NCBI GenBank assembly: GCA_030770425.1
Contig: JASJFT010000105.1
Span: 1-64,000 of the forward strand
Direction: 5' to 3'
Source of the DNA: Darksidea phi
Lineage: Eukaryota > Ascomycota > Dothideomycetes > Pleosporales > Lentitheciaceae
DNA length: 64,000 nt
Shown: positions 43,889-54,665 of the stretch, piece by piece
How positions within the stretch are numbered: position 1 is the stretch's first letter
Layout: each line of letters starts with the position of its first letter
Notes under the pieces: generated by a model
Told to the model about the DNA's origin: nothing
The model's input: only the letters and a program-made list of their open reading frames with translations
The model's database searches: none
Program-made: the position numbers and the translations under genes

Positions 43889-45127
43889 ATGAACCTGATC
43901 GCCTACTCCGACTCAGAGGACTCTAGCGATGACGCGCCGTCCGTCCCCAAGCCCGCTGCAAAGCCCGCGCCAAAGGCTACTTTCCAAAAGGTCGTCGATC
44001 GCTCGAATCCAGGCAAGATCAAGCTCAACCTCCCCGGCGTATCTCGGCCACAGGTAGACAAGGACGACATTGAGTCGGAGGGTCCTCCGGCAAAGAAGGC
44101 GCGTATGGGGGTTGGTGCGTTCAGCGGATTCAATTCGATGCTGCCCGCGCCAAAGAAGCCCCAGGCCAATGTGGCAACCGACGAGCCAGCATTAGGCAAG
44201 AGAGGGCTAGGAAAAGGCTTGGGCGCTGGCGTCAACTTGAAAACGGGTGCAGAACCTGCTTTCAAGCGAGAGCCGAGAATATCGGAGGCGGAAGAGTACG
44301 ATGAGAATGGCAATCTCTTGAAGAAGGAACCACTGCAGAAGGAGGATTTCAGGGCATTGCTGAATCTGCCTGCTCCAAAATCTGAGCAGAAGACTGAAGC
44401 TAAGCCACCACCTGTACAAGAGCATGAGATCAAGCAGATAGAGCCACTGGTCAAGCCAGTTGCGAGGCCGAAGTTCATGCCCTTGTCCGTAGGCCGCGGG
44501 AAGAAGAAAAAGCCGGTAGTAGCCAAACCAACAGCTCCAACCTCAAAAGTAGGCAAAGGCTCAGACTTAGCTCTAAGCACTTCTCCCTCGACCATCGAGA
44601 CGAAAGCCCCCGCGAGGCCGAACGTCTCGCTCTTCTCAATATCACAAGACGCCGAAGCACCAGCTAGGACCGAACCCAATGGCACCTATCAGCCGTTGCT
44701 ATATGGCGCAGAAGATGAGGAGGAATTCTCCATACCTGATGAGGCATTCGAATCGCCTGCACAAAAGCAACGTCCTACTGCTGCAGCTGCACCCCCAGCA
44801 CCACATGATCTGACCAATATTGCATCAGAGCTAAAGCTTTCAGCAGCCGAGAGGCGGCAACTGTTCGGTCGCAAGGGACAGGGCCCGGATCTATCATCGG
44901 CGAAGATTGTGGAGTTCAATACCGACAACGAGTATGCGCACAACGAGTTGTTGCGGCAACAAGGCGAGACTGTACAGCACAATGCCCTCAGGTCCATTTC
45001 TGGCACGGGCAAGAATAGTCTGCGCAGCTTGGTCAATGTGGCGACGACGCAGAAGGATGCTTTGGAGGATCATTTCGCGCAGGGTAGGCGGAATAAGAGG
45101 GAGGCGGGTAACAAGTACGGCTTTTGA
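43889..45127 (+). CDS. PRCC-domain protein (mitotic checkpoint / splicing-associated)
   Basis: A single exon of 412 aa. It begins MNLIAYSDSEDSSDDA, the typical PRCC-family opening. A long low-complexity Pro/Lys/Ala/Glu region follows, containing KIKLNLPGV and a Gly-rich patch (GKRGLGKGLGAG). The conserved C-terminal domain starts near IVEFNTDNEYAHNELLRQQG and runs through GKNSLRSLVNVATTQKDALE to a basic end. Human PRCC binds MAD2B and associates with splicing factors; fungal members are annotated as MAD2B-interacting. Expected to be nuclear. An in-frame extension upstream exists but lacks conservation and overlaps the promoter, so the ATG at 43889 is chosen. Confidence 0.88.
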   Translation: MNLIAYSDSEDSSDDAPSVPKPAAKPAPKATFQKVVDRSNPGKIKLNLPGVSRPQVDKDDIESEGPPAKKARMGVGAFSGFNSMLPAPKKPQANVATDEPALGKRGLGKGLGAGVNLKTGAEPAFKREPRISEAEEYDENGNLLKKEPLQKEDFRALLNLPAPKSEQKTEAKPPPVQEHEIKQIEPLVKPVARPKFMPLSVGRGKKKKPVVAKPTAPTSKVGKGSDLALSTSPSTIETKAPARPNVSLFSISQDAEAPARTEPNGTYQPLLYGAEDEEEFSIPDEAFESPAQKQRPTAAAAPPAPHDLTNIASELKLSAAERRQLFGRKGQGPDLSSAKIVEFNTDNEYAHNELLRQQGETVQHNALRSISGTGKNSLRSLVNVATTQKDALEDHFAQGRRNKREAGNKYGF

Positions 45128-45390
45128 GGCTTTGTCCGTCGTTGATACATTGAAGACATGCTTCTTTCGATTTTTGAACACGATGCCAAAGAAATACTCC
45201 GTCTTCTACCTTTTCATATATCTTCGATTAATTGATACCCTTGTCTTGCTTCTTACCTCAGTCATGCCCGCTCGGTTTTCTCAGTCTGTGACAATTCGGA
45301 TGCTCCGGTTATGGTTTTCGAATACCTTGTCATTTGAGTAGGTAGCTAGTACTTCACAAGCGTCCTTGTAGGAACGGGAGTTACTAGTAT

Positions 45391-47015
45391 TCATAGGTAT
45401 TTACTACTATTCTGCGCAAGCCGCTGCACAGCCTTCAACGGCTCCATAGAAATGGGCGTCGCATAAAGCCCAGGAACCCTAGCCGCTTGATACACCGTCT
45501 CACACCACTTTGCCTCCTTTTCCGCTTTCTTAGCTTCATAGTACTTCCTCGCGACCATGAGTGGCGTCAGACTTCCAAACTTCGCAACGTATCCGACTCC
45601 AGGTTGACAAGTATACGGCACGGACCGACATATGCAATCCGCATACCCGCCGAGCTTGCGATCCCACATGAAGAGTTGTTTAGGGTCTAGGTGGCAGTGT
45701 TGGCGGAGCAGCTTGAAGGTGTTGGATTGCAGGATCAGCATGCTCATCCAGTAGATTAGATAGCAGATACCGGCGCCGAAGGTATGAAAATCGAAGACGG
45801 GGTCGAACACAATGTCAGCGCAGATGTCGAGGAAGCCTTTCATCCCGGCCACTAGTTTTCTATCGTAGCGCTGCCCGTTTTTTTCGAAGACGACAAACCA
45901 CTCATGGCCCCGCGCAGCTAGCGCTTGCGAGTCGTCGATTAATTTGTCGATGTCTTCTGGGGCGGCGCCGGCGGCGGAGAGTTTGTCCGTTCTCTCCAGG
46001 AGTCGTGGTATGCAGATGCAAATGTCTAAGAGTGCTACATATGGGTCTAGTTTGGCGGCTTTTTTTGTTACAGCAAGCCAGTCGGGCGAGTCTAGCATAG
46101 AGCCTTTTCTTACATGATAGCCGATGCTGAGCTGGATCAAGTGTTAGGGACGCTAAGAAGTGAATGACGTAGACATACGGAGTTGTATCGTATCGCGTGG
46201 AATATCTGCAAGCTAAAGCGAGACTTGAAAGATGACGGCCCGCGTAGTTTCAGAAGATGTAGAAGGCCTTGCACGTGGTAGAAGAAGCCGTGCCCATTAC
46301 TGACGCCAACAAAGACCTGTCAAACGTAATCAGATAATTGTTAATTGTACTAGGCGTTTTGGAAGCCTACCTCATACAGCGTGAGTAGATACGTTGCCAA
46401 AAGCGTGTCATCCTCCATCGCAAGAGCCGGCGTCTGAATCGCGTTAAGCATTTGCGTCAGTGCACCGCCGTACAAGGATCGAGACCTGTTGACCAAAGTA
46501 TAATTCCGATTGTTAACTGCAAGCTGCGCAGCAGCCAAGGCGTCAATTGCTGCTAAGAGCGCCGAGCTTGTTGCAGGCAGTGCGGGAAGCGTAAGCATCA
46601 GGGCCGACGGCGGTGGCATGGCAATCGCTTCGGTCTTCGGCAAATACAGATCGAGGAACGTCCCCGTGTATTGCACACGTTCAATCGCGATCGGGCTGAC
46701 CTGTCTGATGATAGGAGCATCTAAAGGCATCCCCGGGTGGAGTCGCGCGACTGCACCTGTGTGAGACTCTGATGAATCCGGCTCCTCCAGACTTCGCTGG
46801 TTCGCGTACCGGTAGCGATTCTCGTCCTCTCTGATGATGGCGGGCCTCTCCGTCCGGTCATTGTCATTGAATTTGTGTAAGATAAACGACTGCGCTGGGC
46901 GATATCCAGGGCATTTCGTGCCGCGTCGAAGACACGTGTTGCACTCCGGCTTTGTCTCATCGCAGCGGACTTTGCGCTTCCTGCACTCGAAGCAGCCCTG
47001 TGAACGCTTCGGCAT
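45391..47015 (-). CDS. Zn2Cys6 transcription factor with Fungal_trans_2 domain
   Basis: Three exons (46371-47015, 46179-46316, 45391-46131; introns 54 and 47 bp) give about 507 aa. The N-terminal binuclear zinc cluster is complete: Cys8-x2-Cys11-x6-Cys18-x6-Cys25-x2-Cys28-x6-Cys35, with the basic KRKVR between. A linker of about 80 residues precedes the helical regulatory domain (SALLAAIDALAAAQLAVNNR, LLATYLLTLYE, LLKLRGPSSF across intron 1). The C-terminal half includes a conserved GAGICYLIYWMSMLIL helix. It is a nuclear DNA-binding regulator; target genes are unknown. Compare the frameshifted gene at 37131-38711, which carries the same helical domain without a zinc cluster. Confidence 0.92.
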
Positions 47016-48580
47016 CGGGAAAGCGGAGGAACAGAGCCCCTAGAAACCCGGAAACAACAGGTTTCCAACGAATTAAACAGAATCGAGGTCAATGGCGCGT
47101 GAGAAGTTTCGGATTGAGGCTATCATCTGGTCATGATTTGGGTACCTGACAGTGCCGCTAACTGTGACAGATGCCAAGGGGTCAACGGCCGGCCAATCGA
47201 ACAAGGCGAGATTCGTCCAGCCACTTATCCAACATCCTCGGACATTTATGTTCCGCCGTGTCTAAGTTTCTAATCGGTCGATAAGCGGGGGAGATAGCTG
47301 AGGGGTTTCTGCGAGGCATTTTGTTCATGACGCAGTCCAAATTTCGCGAAAGCAAAGAAACGTATCGGTGAGGTAAATGACTTTGAGGAAGGGAATTTTG
47401 ATGAGATTGAAACTGTAGACATGACGAAAAAGTAGAACAACAAGAGACGGCGACTAAGTCTAACTTATAACGTAAGCACGTGATTGACGACAAGGAACAT
47501 TTGGAGGAGCGCCGCAATCAGCCACATCGTGCAAACAGACTCTTTGCGAAAGTTGTATGAAGGTTCAAAATTGTCACAAAAGAGCAGGAAACACTTCAAT
47601 TATATATTCTCTTCTACAACCCTTGCCGTCTCCACATCCTGAGTCAAATATGTGGTCCCGCCCGATTCGGGATAGTACTGCGAATACGAGGTCACATACC
47701 GGGCATGTTATGCGAATCCTTCCACACGACATCTACCATCCCACGCAAAAGAATCCATTTAGACCATCTTCAAGAAATCATTCGTTTGGCTTTAATCCAT
47801 GTAACGGTATTCTGACACATATTACCCGGCGGAAACCAGATCACCTATTCAACTATCGTAACGTGACTTAATCCCATTTTAGAGTCGTGAGATATTTAAC
47901 GTACTGTTAAGTCTGAATTTTTGTCGGTTACCGCCGTTACTGTGAGTATTATAATCCCTTCCGAATCTTTCAATGGCTCCAGGTGCTTTGTTAGAATGGC
48001 GAAGATCTTGAGGTAGCTCTTCGCCGTGCTGACCGAACCTTCATCAACGTTAGTATCATTTTCGCTTGAGGGAAATTTTCCGGACCGGACATCGGCAGCC
48101 ATACCGGGTATGATAAGCTCGGAAACGAGTCTAAGTTCCTGCTGTCTAAAGAATCGTTATTGGGTGGTGTCACAGATAAGGATTGAAGCTCTTCAACAAC
48201 GCGTTCTCGTTTCATGATTCGTCGCAGCCGCCGGTCCGGCCAAAACCGGGTCTTGTCACTCGCACGCTGACTGGCACGTCTGATAAGTAGACTCCGAAGA
48301 TTTTTAAAGTCCCTAGCCCTCACTAGCCCTCCCGGACTAACCTCGCTCTCGGGATCCGTTGTGATGTATCATGTATCCGTATTTGCCTAACATCTGTTAC
48401 ACTGAGCTCGGAAGAGGTGAATGCTAGATTTGGCTATCTCCCTAAATCCGGTTTTGGTGTCGCCGGCATGTTGTTTCTACGATGGCTCGAACCTCTCGGT
48501 TGACGTTGCCTAGGATGTCCTCCAAACAAATGAAGCCAACCCCGGTTCCCACGGCTACTGCTGCTATCTTCGCGTGTTGT
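47016..48580. other. Gene-poor stretch
   Basis: No gene is supported. A minus-strand frame at 47991-48323 (RRIMKRERVVEELQSLS...) follows the decayed kinase and may be part of its eroded 3' sequence, but no family is visible. Confidence 0.35.
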
Positions 48581-49865
48581 TCAAATCTCCGTGGGTGTTT
48601 TGGAATGAGCTATGAAGACTGCGGCCAGCTGCGCTAATTTCAGAGAAGACGCAGGGGAAACAGATCGCATTTTGGAGACTTTGCGCATTCCTATCGGGTT
48701 GATAAGCCCCAGCCTTTTAGTTGATCCTTCGACTGAGGCTTGCAATTTTGAGACAATTCTCTCAGAGAGCTGGGAGAGACCTGTGCGTGGCTCTTTACGG
48801 GCCCGCCGCGCCCTCTCGGTACAGTATCGATTACTCTTCAAGCAGTTGTTCAATATTCTTTCAAGCTCGCCGACGAGTTCTTTTGAACTAGCTCTTTTTT
48901 CAGGTGACATTTCGAAGTGGAAGATCCCCAAAACAAATCAACATGTCGACTAAGAATTTGCTGTTGTCATCATGTTCGCGTAGTCGGTCGAGCTGCTAAT
49001 CCAGAAGTCAGCTTTCCGTGCAACCAGCTGTCTTTGGGTAGTAAAAACAGAATATTGGCACACCCCCTGCACGGACGTCTTCATCACTGCTCTTCGCATA
49101 CCACCCGGGAATTCCAATGACTCCCGTTGATTAAAAAATTGCCCTCTTGATATCGTTGATTAGCATTCGATGAGTCCTCGATTCGTCTCTGAATAAAGGC
49201 TCCGACCCCTGCCACTCCGTGAAGGTACCACACGACGAATTCAAGAGACACGCATCCTATACTTCTATACACCATATATCGTAAGAAGCTCCCACTAATT
49301 GCGTAACATCCCGTTCGGGAGCGCGGTAGGTATCTGTCACTCCGAGGCCATCAATTGGAACACTGGATCGGGAATTCGAGCCGTGGAAGTCTACAAACCC
49401 AAAATCTGGTGTCTTCAGTAGGCTCACGTGGTCAGATTTGGAGTGATCTGCGACAGGATCGAACCTGAGTATATTCTCCGGCTTGAGGTCGCCATGCCTA
49501 CTGTAGTTCCTTCGTAATGAGTCAGCCTCGATGCCTAAATCCTAGACTTTGTCTTTTTTTATTGGATTACTGTGAATTGTTTGCAAGCCCTGGGCAAGGC
49601 TGAGACACTGTTTCGACATCCAGATGGCTATTGCTTGCTCTCTCGGAGGATTTTGCGGATTTGGATAGAATCCCAGCCAAAAATCTTGGAGATTGTTGTC
49701 CACCCATGGAAATGCGAGGTGTATTTGCCCCTTGTGCCAAAACACAACCAGTAGTCTGATGAGATGTTCATGACGCTCGTCGTTCAATCATATCAAGGGC
49801 TTAACCTCACGATTACGTCGTTTCCAACCTTTGATTTGATTGTTTTGATTGCGAAATATGGCGTA
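48581..49865 (-). pseudogene. Decayed protein kinase, HGDLKPEN type
   Basis: Reading right to left through several frames, a whole kinase is recognisable. FAIKTIKSK carries the ATP-binding Lys; then HEHLIRLLVVFWHKGQIHLA, FPWVDNNLQDFW, the catalytic loop HGDLKPENIL (with HGD for the usual HRD), DFGFVDFHG, TYRAPERD and YDIW. After a frame change come IGCVSLEFVVWYLHG and a C-terminal PEKRASSKELVGELERIL helix. Stops and frame breaks occur just after the Lys motif and between YDIW and GCV, so it is not functional. The architecture resembles kinases found beside fungal HET/NLR genes. Extent of the 3' end is approximate. Confidence 0.7.
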
Positions 49866-49986
49866 GAATCCTAAAGGTTGTAAGTCTACTATTTGATCAA
49901 AAATTACGAGACTCATTCCGAAGTCCGCCGAATTGAAATGTGCCGATGAAAACCAACTTTACGCACAATGGAGGACCCGCCTTCAT

Positions 49987-50226
49987 TCAAGGGGGTTGCC
50001 CTATGTGATCTGTACGTGACTCTTGTATCAATGGAGGAACAGCTCGGTCATCTAAAGCATAACGACGGACTATCTGTGATGTTTTGCAGCTAAACTGAAA
50101 GTATGGAGACCTAAACCACGATTGATAATTGTCAAAGAGGTCCCAAGCCGCGCATTTCTGTCCTTTCAGAGTGGTTGCCATCTCCATAAAGACGCACCCA
50201 AGGTCGTACCTCTTCGCGCGACTCAT
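49987..50226 (-). pseudogene. Second kinase C-lobe fragment
   Basis: An 80-codon open frame contains RYDLGCVFMEMATTLKGQ. This corresponds to the kinase subdomain IX stretch (DIWSLGCVFLEM) with IWS missing, followed by a short alpha-helical tail. It lies 5' of the N-lobe of the neighbouring kinase remnant. It therefore cannot be that gene's own C-lobe in normal order and is probably the tail of a second, tandem copy. Confidence 0.55.
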
Positions 50227-50265
50227 ACCTCCGGGCAGCCTAAGTCTCTTTTCATCTAGCGACTT

Positions 50266-50402
50266 TTAACTAGCCTTATTCTTCCATAGCTTAACAAGTC
50301 TCTCTTTCTCTTGTTCAAGCTTCTCCCGCTCGATCTTCTCAAGTCTCACCCTCTCGATTCTCTCTTGTTCGCCTCTCTCCTCTCTGGCTAGCTCCTGCCT
50401 AA
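50266..50402 (-). pseudogene. Charged coiled-coil C-terminal fragment
   Basis: The minus strand encodes about 45 residues of Glu/Arg/Lys-rich coiled coil (RIERVRLEKIEREKLEQEKE, then RLVKLWKNKAS and stop). It is cut off upstream by a MITE A terminus at 50410. The parent protein is not identified. Confidence 0.4.
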
Positions 50403-50409
50403 ATTATTA

Positions 50410-50590
50410 TCGAATGAGTAGCAGCTATCATGTTTAATATATTCTGTAAGTATTTTCTATCACTTAACTAGTCTTAGACTTGATTCAGTAATACCTTAGC
50501 TCTAGAAGCCTTAAGATATTACCCATTGTAGATAGCATACCCTCTTTTCGAATGAGTAGCGGCCATCATGTCGTCAACTCGCGGATTAAC
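50410..50590 (+). repeat. Two same-orientation MITE A termini
   Basis: TCGAATGAGTAGCAGCTATC at 50410 and TCGAATGAGTAGCGGCCATC at 50548, the latter continuing through GTCAACTCGCGGATTAAC. Both are left-type ends, 138 bp apart, suggesting one insertion or duplication next to another rather than an intact element. Confidence 0.55.
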
Positions 50591-50698
50591 TTTTAGTTTT
50601 ACAACCTTCCAATACCATAAAGTGCTCGGGATAAAGTATATTATCGGATTTTAGAAATGGGTCTAAGATACTAGATCCTAACAGGTGACAACATAAAC

Positions 50699-52942
50699 TT
50701 AGGTACTAACGACACGGACAGTTCCAAGCCCATTACCCTTCCCCCACCGCCCGTATCGTTCTATCGCCGCGGCAAGATTACACTCAATGCATTCTTCCTC
50801 AACAAGAAACGCTACCTCTGAGCACCCGAGCAGAATCCATTGCTGTACCACGTTCGCTTCGAAGATATCAATCTCCACACCATTAATATCGTAGGAAGTG
50901 TGTCCAAGCATCTTTTTCTTGATTCCAGCTTGAGATACAAGGTTGCCGCATTTGGCATGTATCTCTGGATGGCACGACACAAGCCCTTTCTTCTTGATGA
51001 AGGCATCGATGGCAAATGCAGGCATGAGCCGCACTCTTTTCCCCTTCTGTCCTGTCGGTTCAGGAATTTCAAAATGAATCCTTAATGCAGAAGGTGTTTC
51101 TTTCACAATCACAGCCATGTCGTTGAACGACGGCGGCTCTTGCCATCCGAAAGCTTGCGCAGGTAGCACTCTCCCTGTATGCGCATCCACCATAAGCCGA
51201 TAGGACTTTTCATGCAGTTGGATTTGGCCCGTAGTAATGGTGACACGGCCACCCAACTGGCCCCCAGACTCTCTTCCAAGCGTGCTCCAATACGCACATA
51301 GTCCGTTACTGCAGATGGCGCTAGTTGTCGAGTCATCCAATGATTGCTTGGAAGGTGCGCGTCCACAGAAAAGTTTTAAAGCGTCGAAAAGTGTCGATAC
51401 GCTGTACCCATATGAATCCAGAGCAAAGTAGGGAGCACCGAGCTTTTCATGCCTATCTACTTTGGTAGAATCATCTCCAATATCCCGATGGAAGATAAAC
51501 TGATTGGCATAGTACACTTCGAAGCCAAGCCGGGATGGTCCGAGAGGAACTGGGAGGTCTAAAACCGAGAGCATTTGCGCTACTCTAACGATGACTTCTA
51601 AGATCAGGACGAAGCAATACGTTTCTTGTGCCGCGAATGTACCCTCGCACACCGAACACTTGCACGTAATTTTGAGCGCAGATATATATGCTTCGTATCG
51701 TGCAAGTGCTGTGGGAACGTCAAGTTTGGCACCGTCGTCCATAGAATCTCGGAGAACGGCAAGCTCGGGGAACCACGCGATTATGTGTGCAACAAAGCCC
51801 CTTCCATATGAGTCGCCCTCGTAAAACCTCCAGCAGTGTCGGAATTCCGGGTCAATTGAATTTTCGGCCGTACCGATGGCCTTCATTATCCGCGCCAAAC
51901 ACCCAATAGCACCTCCTAGGGCGCGCCGGTTTTCAAGGAGTCTTCTAAAATCAGTTCCGAAGGCAGATTGTAGTGCATTAGACCACGACGTACGCCCAGC
52001 AACGCATGCTGCGCCGTAGCGTTCATACTGTTCTTGTTGAATCACTTTCGTGACATCGGCGAGCCTGTAGGTTCGGCCAGTGGTCTGGATATGAGTTAGG
52101 TTTTCGTCCGTGGTCTGCTCATACACGACTAGTATCTGTGCTTCCTCATCGTCAAGGTGATTCTGGTATAGAACACAACCGTTCGAAAGTGTGATCCGAA
52201 CAGACAATTGGAAATGCCACTCTGCAAAGGTGGCGATCCAACCGGCATCCGCATTGCCAATGATTGTAATCGAAGACAGCTCGCCGCGTGTGATTTCTGA
52301 GATGGCAAGCAGGGCTTTTGCCAAACTCTCAGGACTGGAACAACCGCGTATTTTGGAAAAGCTTCCCTGGAGAGGCTCGTATCCGAGTCCATGGATACCA
52401 GGGTGAAGTGCCATAAGCTTCTCCGCTTTCTCTGGAAAGGTCGTTGGAGACAAAATCCCATTGCTAACCTCCAACAAATCCTTCCACTGTAGTACCGACG
52501 GGCGCAGATTCTCTGGGGCTCGGCTGGTTTGAACCATCTCGACAAGGACTTGTGCAGCAGTATCAGTATCGTAGCACTCGCATAATGAAGCACAGAGCGC
52601 TAGACATAACTGCCCTTCCTCTGTCCTGCCCATGATGCGAACCAGGTGATTCACGCCAAATCCGAACGATAGTGCTGTGCCAATGCTCTGGAACGAGGGC
52701 AATTTTAGCAAGGCGTCCGTCATTTGTTTCCGGCCTGCGGTAGACATTTGAAATTGTGCCCCGAGTCTCTGGCCGATCACGACCGTATAAGGATCAACGC
52801 CGGCAGCCGATACCCGTGATAGAACCCCAACAGTTGAGGTAAATGCTGTAGTGACCAGGCCGGTCCAGCTGACCTGGCCTTGCGTTGAGAAGCTGCGTGA
52901 GATGGATGAGGACCCATCACCGATGGATGTAACTCCAGCCAT
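50699..52942 (-). CDS. Uncharacterised fungal protein, 747 aa
   Basis: A long uninterrupted frame starting MAGVTSIGDGSSSISRSFST. It has no domain I can name. Codon use is normal and the sequence is mixed alpha/beta without low complexity, so it is a real globular protein. Visible features are a Ser/Thr-rich N-terminus, a hydrophobic ITIIGNADAGWIATFAEWHF segment in the middle, Cys pairs (CKCSVC near residue 440 and CIEC near the C-terminus) and no signal peptide. Similar orphan proteins are often found beside fungal HET/NLR loci, and this one lies next to kinase remnants and MITE termini. Function unknown. Confidence 0.65.
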   Translation of the reverse strand: MAGVTSIGDGSSSISRSFSTQGQVSWTGLVTTAFTSTVGVLSRVSAAGVDPYTVVIGQRLGAQFQMSTAGRKQMTDALLKLPSFQSIGTALSFGFGVNHLVRIMGRTEEGQLCLALCASLCECYDTDTAAQVLVEMVQTSRAPENLRPSVLQWKDLLEVSNGILSPTTFPEKAEKLMALHPGIHGLGYEPLQGSFSKIRGCSSPESLAKALLAISEITRGELSSITIIGNADAGWIATFAEWHFQLSVRITLSNGCVLYQNHLDDEEAQILVVYEQTTDENLTHIQTTGRTYRLADVTKVIQQEQYERYGAACVAGRTSWSNALQSAFGTDFRRLLENRRALGGAIGCLARIMKAIGTAENSIDPEFRHCWRFYEGDSYGRGFVAHIIAWFPELAVLRDSMDDGAKLDVPTALARYEAYISALKITCKCSVCEGTFAAQETYCFVLILEVIVRVAQMLSVLDLPVPLGPSRLGFEVYYANQFIFHRDIGDDSTKVDRHEKLGAPYFALDSYGYSVSTLFDALKLFCGRAPSKQSLDDSTTSAICSNGLCAYWSTLGRESGGQLGGRVTITTGQIQLHEKSYRLMVDAHTGRVLPAQAFGWQEPPSFNDMAVIVKETPSALRIHFEIPEPTGQKGKRVRLMPAFAIDAFIKKKGLVSCHPEIHAKCGNLVSQAGIKKKMLGHTSYDINGVEIDIFEANVVQQWILLGCSEVAFLVEEECIECNLAAAIERYGRWGKGNGLGTVRVVST

Positions 52943-53680
52943 TTTTGCTCATAACATGAGGATTTTGAAGTAATTGTTATTAACCAAAGAATGGTAGAGA
53001 AGCTGCAATAGATGTTGATGAGGTTTCGTGTCTTTAAGTCTCTAGGATACGAGTCGTTTCAGCCTGACGTGCTTACAGATCCAATAGCTTGGCAGATAAA
53101 GTGGTCCGCGAATCGCCTTACAAGGCCGAATCCGTACCGCTTTTCGAATTGCCCCTAAATTAGGACCTATTACCTCTAGTAGGGGGTGCATCCCCTAATT
53201 AGGGGTGATTATGACGTTAATTGGGACGTCTATTACCCTAAACCAGGCCTCCCTTCTCGTTTTGGGATAAACTAGCCTACGAGAGCGTCGTATTTAGTGT
53301 GTCATAACCGAAATCCTTGGTATACCATCACAAAACCTTCCCCCTATATAAAATACCACCAAAATAGGGTTTTCTCGCGGTTTTTAGGTTAGAATAATAG
53401 AATTAAGGCTATAAATTATAAGCTAAAGCCAATATAGAGCTAATTTTTAGTATTAAGATTCGGTGTTTTAAGAATGCCCAGCTTCGGTTATGACACACTA
53501 AATACGACGCCCTCGTACCTATAAGCTGATTACATGGAAAGCTTATAGCCTGACTTCATCGTTCTAGAGTGCATCGAAGGTCCCCCTTGACCATCTGGCC
53601 AAGTATGTGAAAACACAGCATAAGGAGGGATTTTGTTGTCGCCAATCAAATCTTATAAACAAGTAAGCTTGTAATCGCCG
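52943..53680. other. Intergenic, partly AT-rich, with MITE C
   Basis: Promoter side of the 747-aa gene followed by an AT-leaning stretch that contains the compact element at 53280-53515. Short GGGGTG/CACCCC and CCCTAATTAGGGG-like inverted motifs occur near 53170-53210. Confidence 0.4.
53280..53515. mobile_element. MITE C with 33-bp terminal inverted repeats and TA flanks
   Basis: A 236-bp element. The left end (53280-53312) starts CGAGAGCGTCGTATTTAGTG and ends CATAACCGAA. The right end (53483-53515) is its reverse complement with one mismatch (CGAGGGCG versus CGAGAGCG). TA lies directly outside both ends (53278-53279, 53516-53517). The interior is AT-rich and non-coding. This is the classic form of a non-autonomous Tc1/mariner element, and the well-preserved ends suggest recent activity. 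Confidence 0.8.
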
Positions 53681-54046
53681 CTAGACCCTAGGAGTCGCAT
53701 GGCGTCGTGGACGCAAACTCAGCCTTGTGTGCGATGGGCTCGAAATGTCGATAGCGGAGAGCAGCCGTTCGTTCGCCTGTTCGGTGTAGCGGTTACCGCG
53801 ATTGGGTGCAATTACCGGAGGTTTGAACATGTCCGGTAGCGTAGAGGAGGCAAAGTCGGAAGGGCGACGGTGTGATAGGTAGGTCGCGGGACAGGCTGCG
53901 CTTTGATTAAGTGAGGGGGAGGGCGTAGCCCAGACTGTAGGCCAAGGCTCATACGTGTCTGCATGTAATTCAGCCAACATTTGATCATATGATGCAGAGA
54001 GAGGCGGCATGAGAGCAAGGCTGGCGGAATCTTTCCTCGTCACCAT
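53681..54046 (-). CDS. Possible small protein, 121 aa
   Basis: An ATG-started frame (MVTRKDSASLALMPPLSASY...) with ordinary composition and no recognised motif. It lies between MITE C and the oxidoreductase. It could be chance; kept because no other gene occupies the region. Confidence 0.25.
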   Translation of the reverse strand: MVTRKDSASLALMPPLSASYDQMLAELHADTYEPWPTVWATPSPSLNQSAACPATYLSHRRPSDFASSTLPDMFKPPVIAPNRGNRYTEQANERLLSAIDISSPSHTRLSLRPRRHATPRV

Positions 54047-54665
54047 GGCACTTACTCATATCGTTAATCCTTGGCGGCTGCCACGAGTCATGCAACAGAT
54101 CCCCCACCTCAAGCCTCGGCTTCCGTCATCCTTCACATATCCGAGCCCGCGAAAGCGATTCGGAAATAACTAGTCGCCATTGAATCGGATGGAACTTGAT
54201 TGCGGCCCGTTCCACGTCCTCATAGCAAAGAAAAAGCGTCGACTACGTCGTGCTTAGAAAAATATCCGTTATGAAGAAGCCGAGGTACTTCGAGCCATCA
54301 TGTCAAAGTCTGCACTTCCCTAGTAACCTCTGTGCGCCTAATATCGCCGGGACGAAGACCAGAAATAGGAGACGCAAACCAATTGACGCCGCTGAGTACT
54401 GAGAATCAGCATCTGAAACTTATCACCGACCTTTTTGAGAAATACCGGTAGGAAAAGCTTGCGAGGAGGAATAGTACTGAATCAGCAGGATTCGCTTTGA
54501 AATCCATGTGCTTTGAAATCATCTCCGAGCCTACCAAGTAGTGTGCATATTACGGTATTCGGATTTATGAGTATACAAAGGGGTAACAAGACATACTAAT
54601 AACATGCCTTAGGCCTCTGATACCGACCAACCGACCACCACACCTGACACCTTCGCACCACCACA
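54047..54665. other. Intergenic, no gene seen
   Basis: Promoter region of the oxidoreductase gene; no specific site assigned. Confidence 0.3.

Noticed and set aside
43903..44685. 260-codon minus-strand frame rich in Phe/Ser/Gly
   Set aside because: Antisense of the Lys/Pro-rich PRCC-domain gene; composition is the mirror of that bias.
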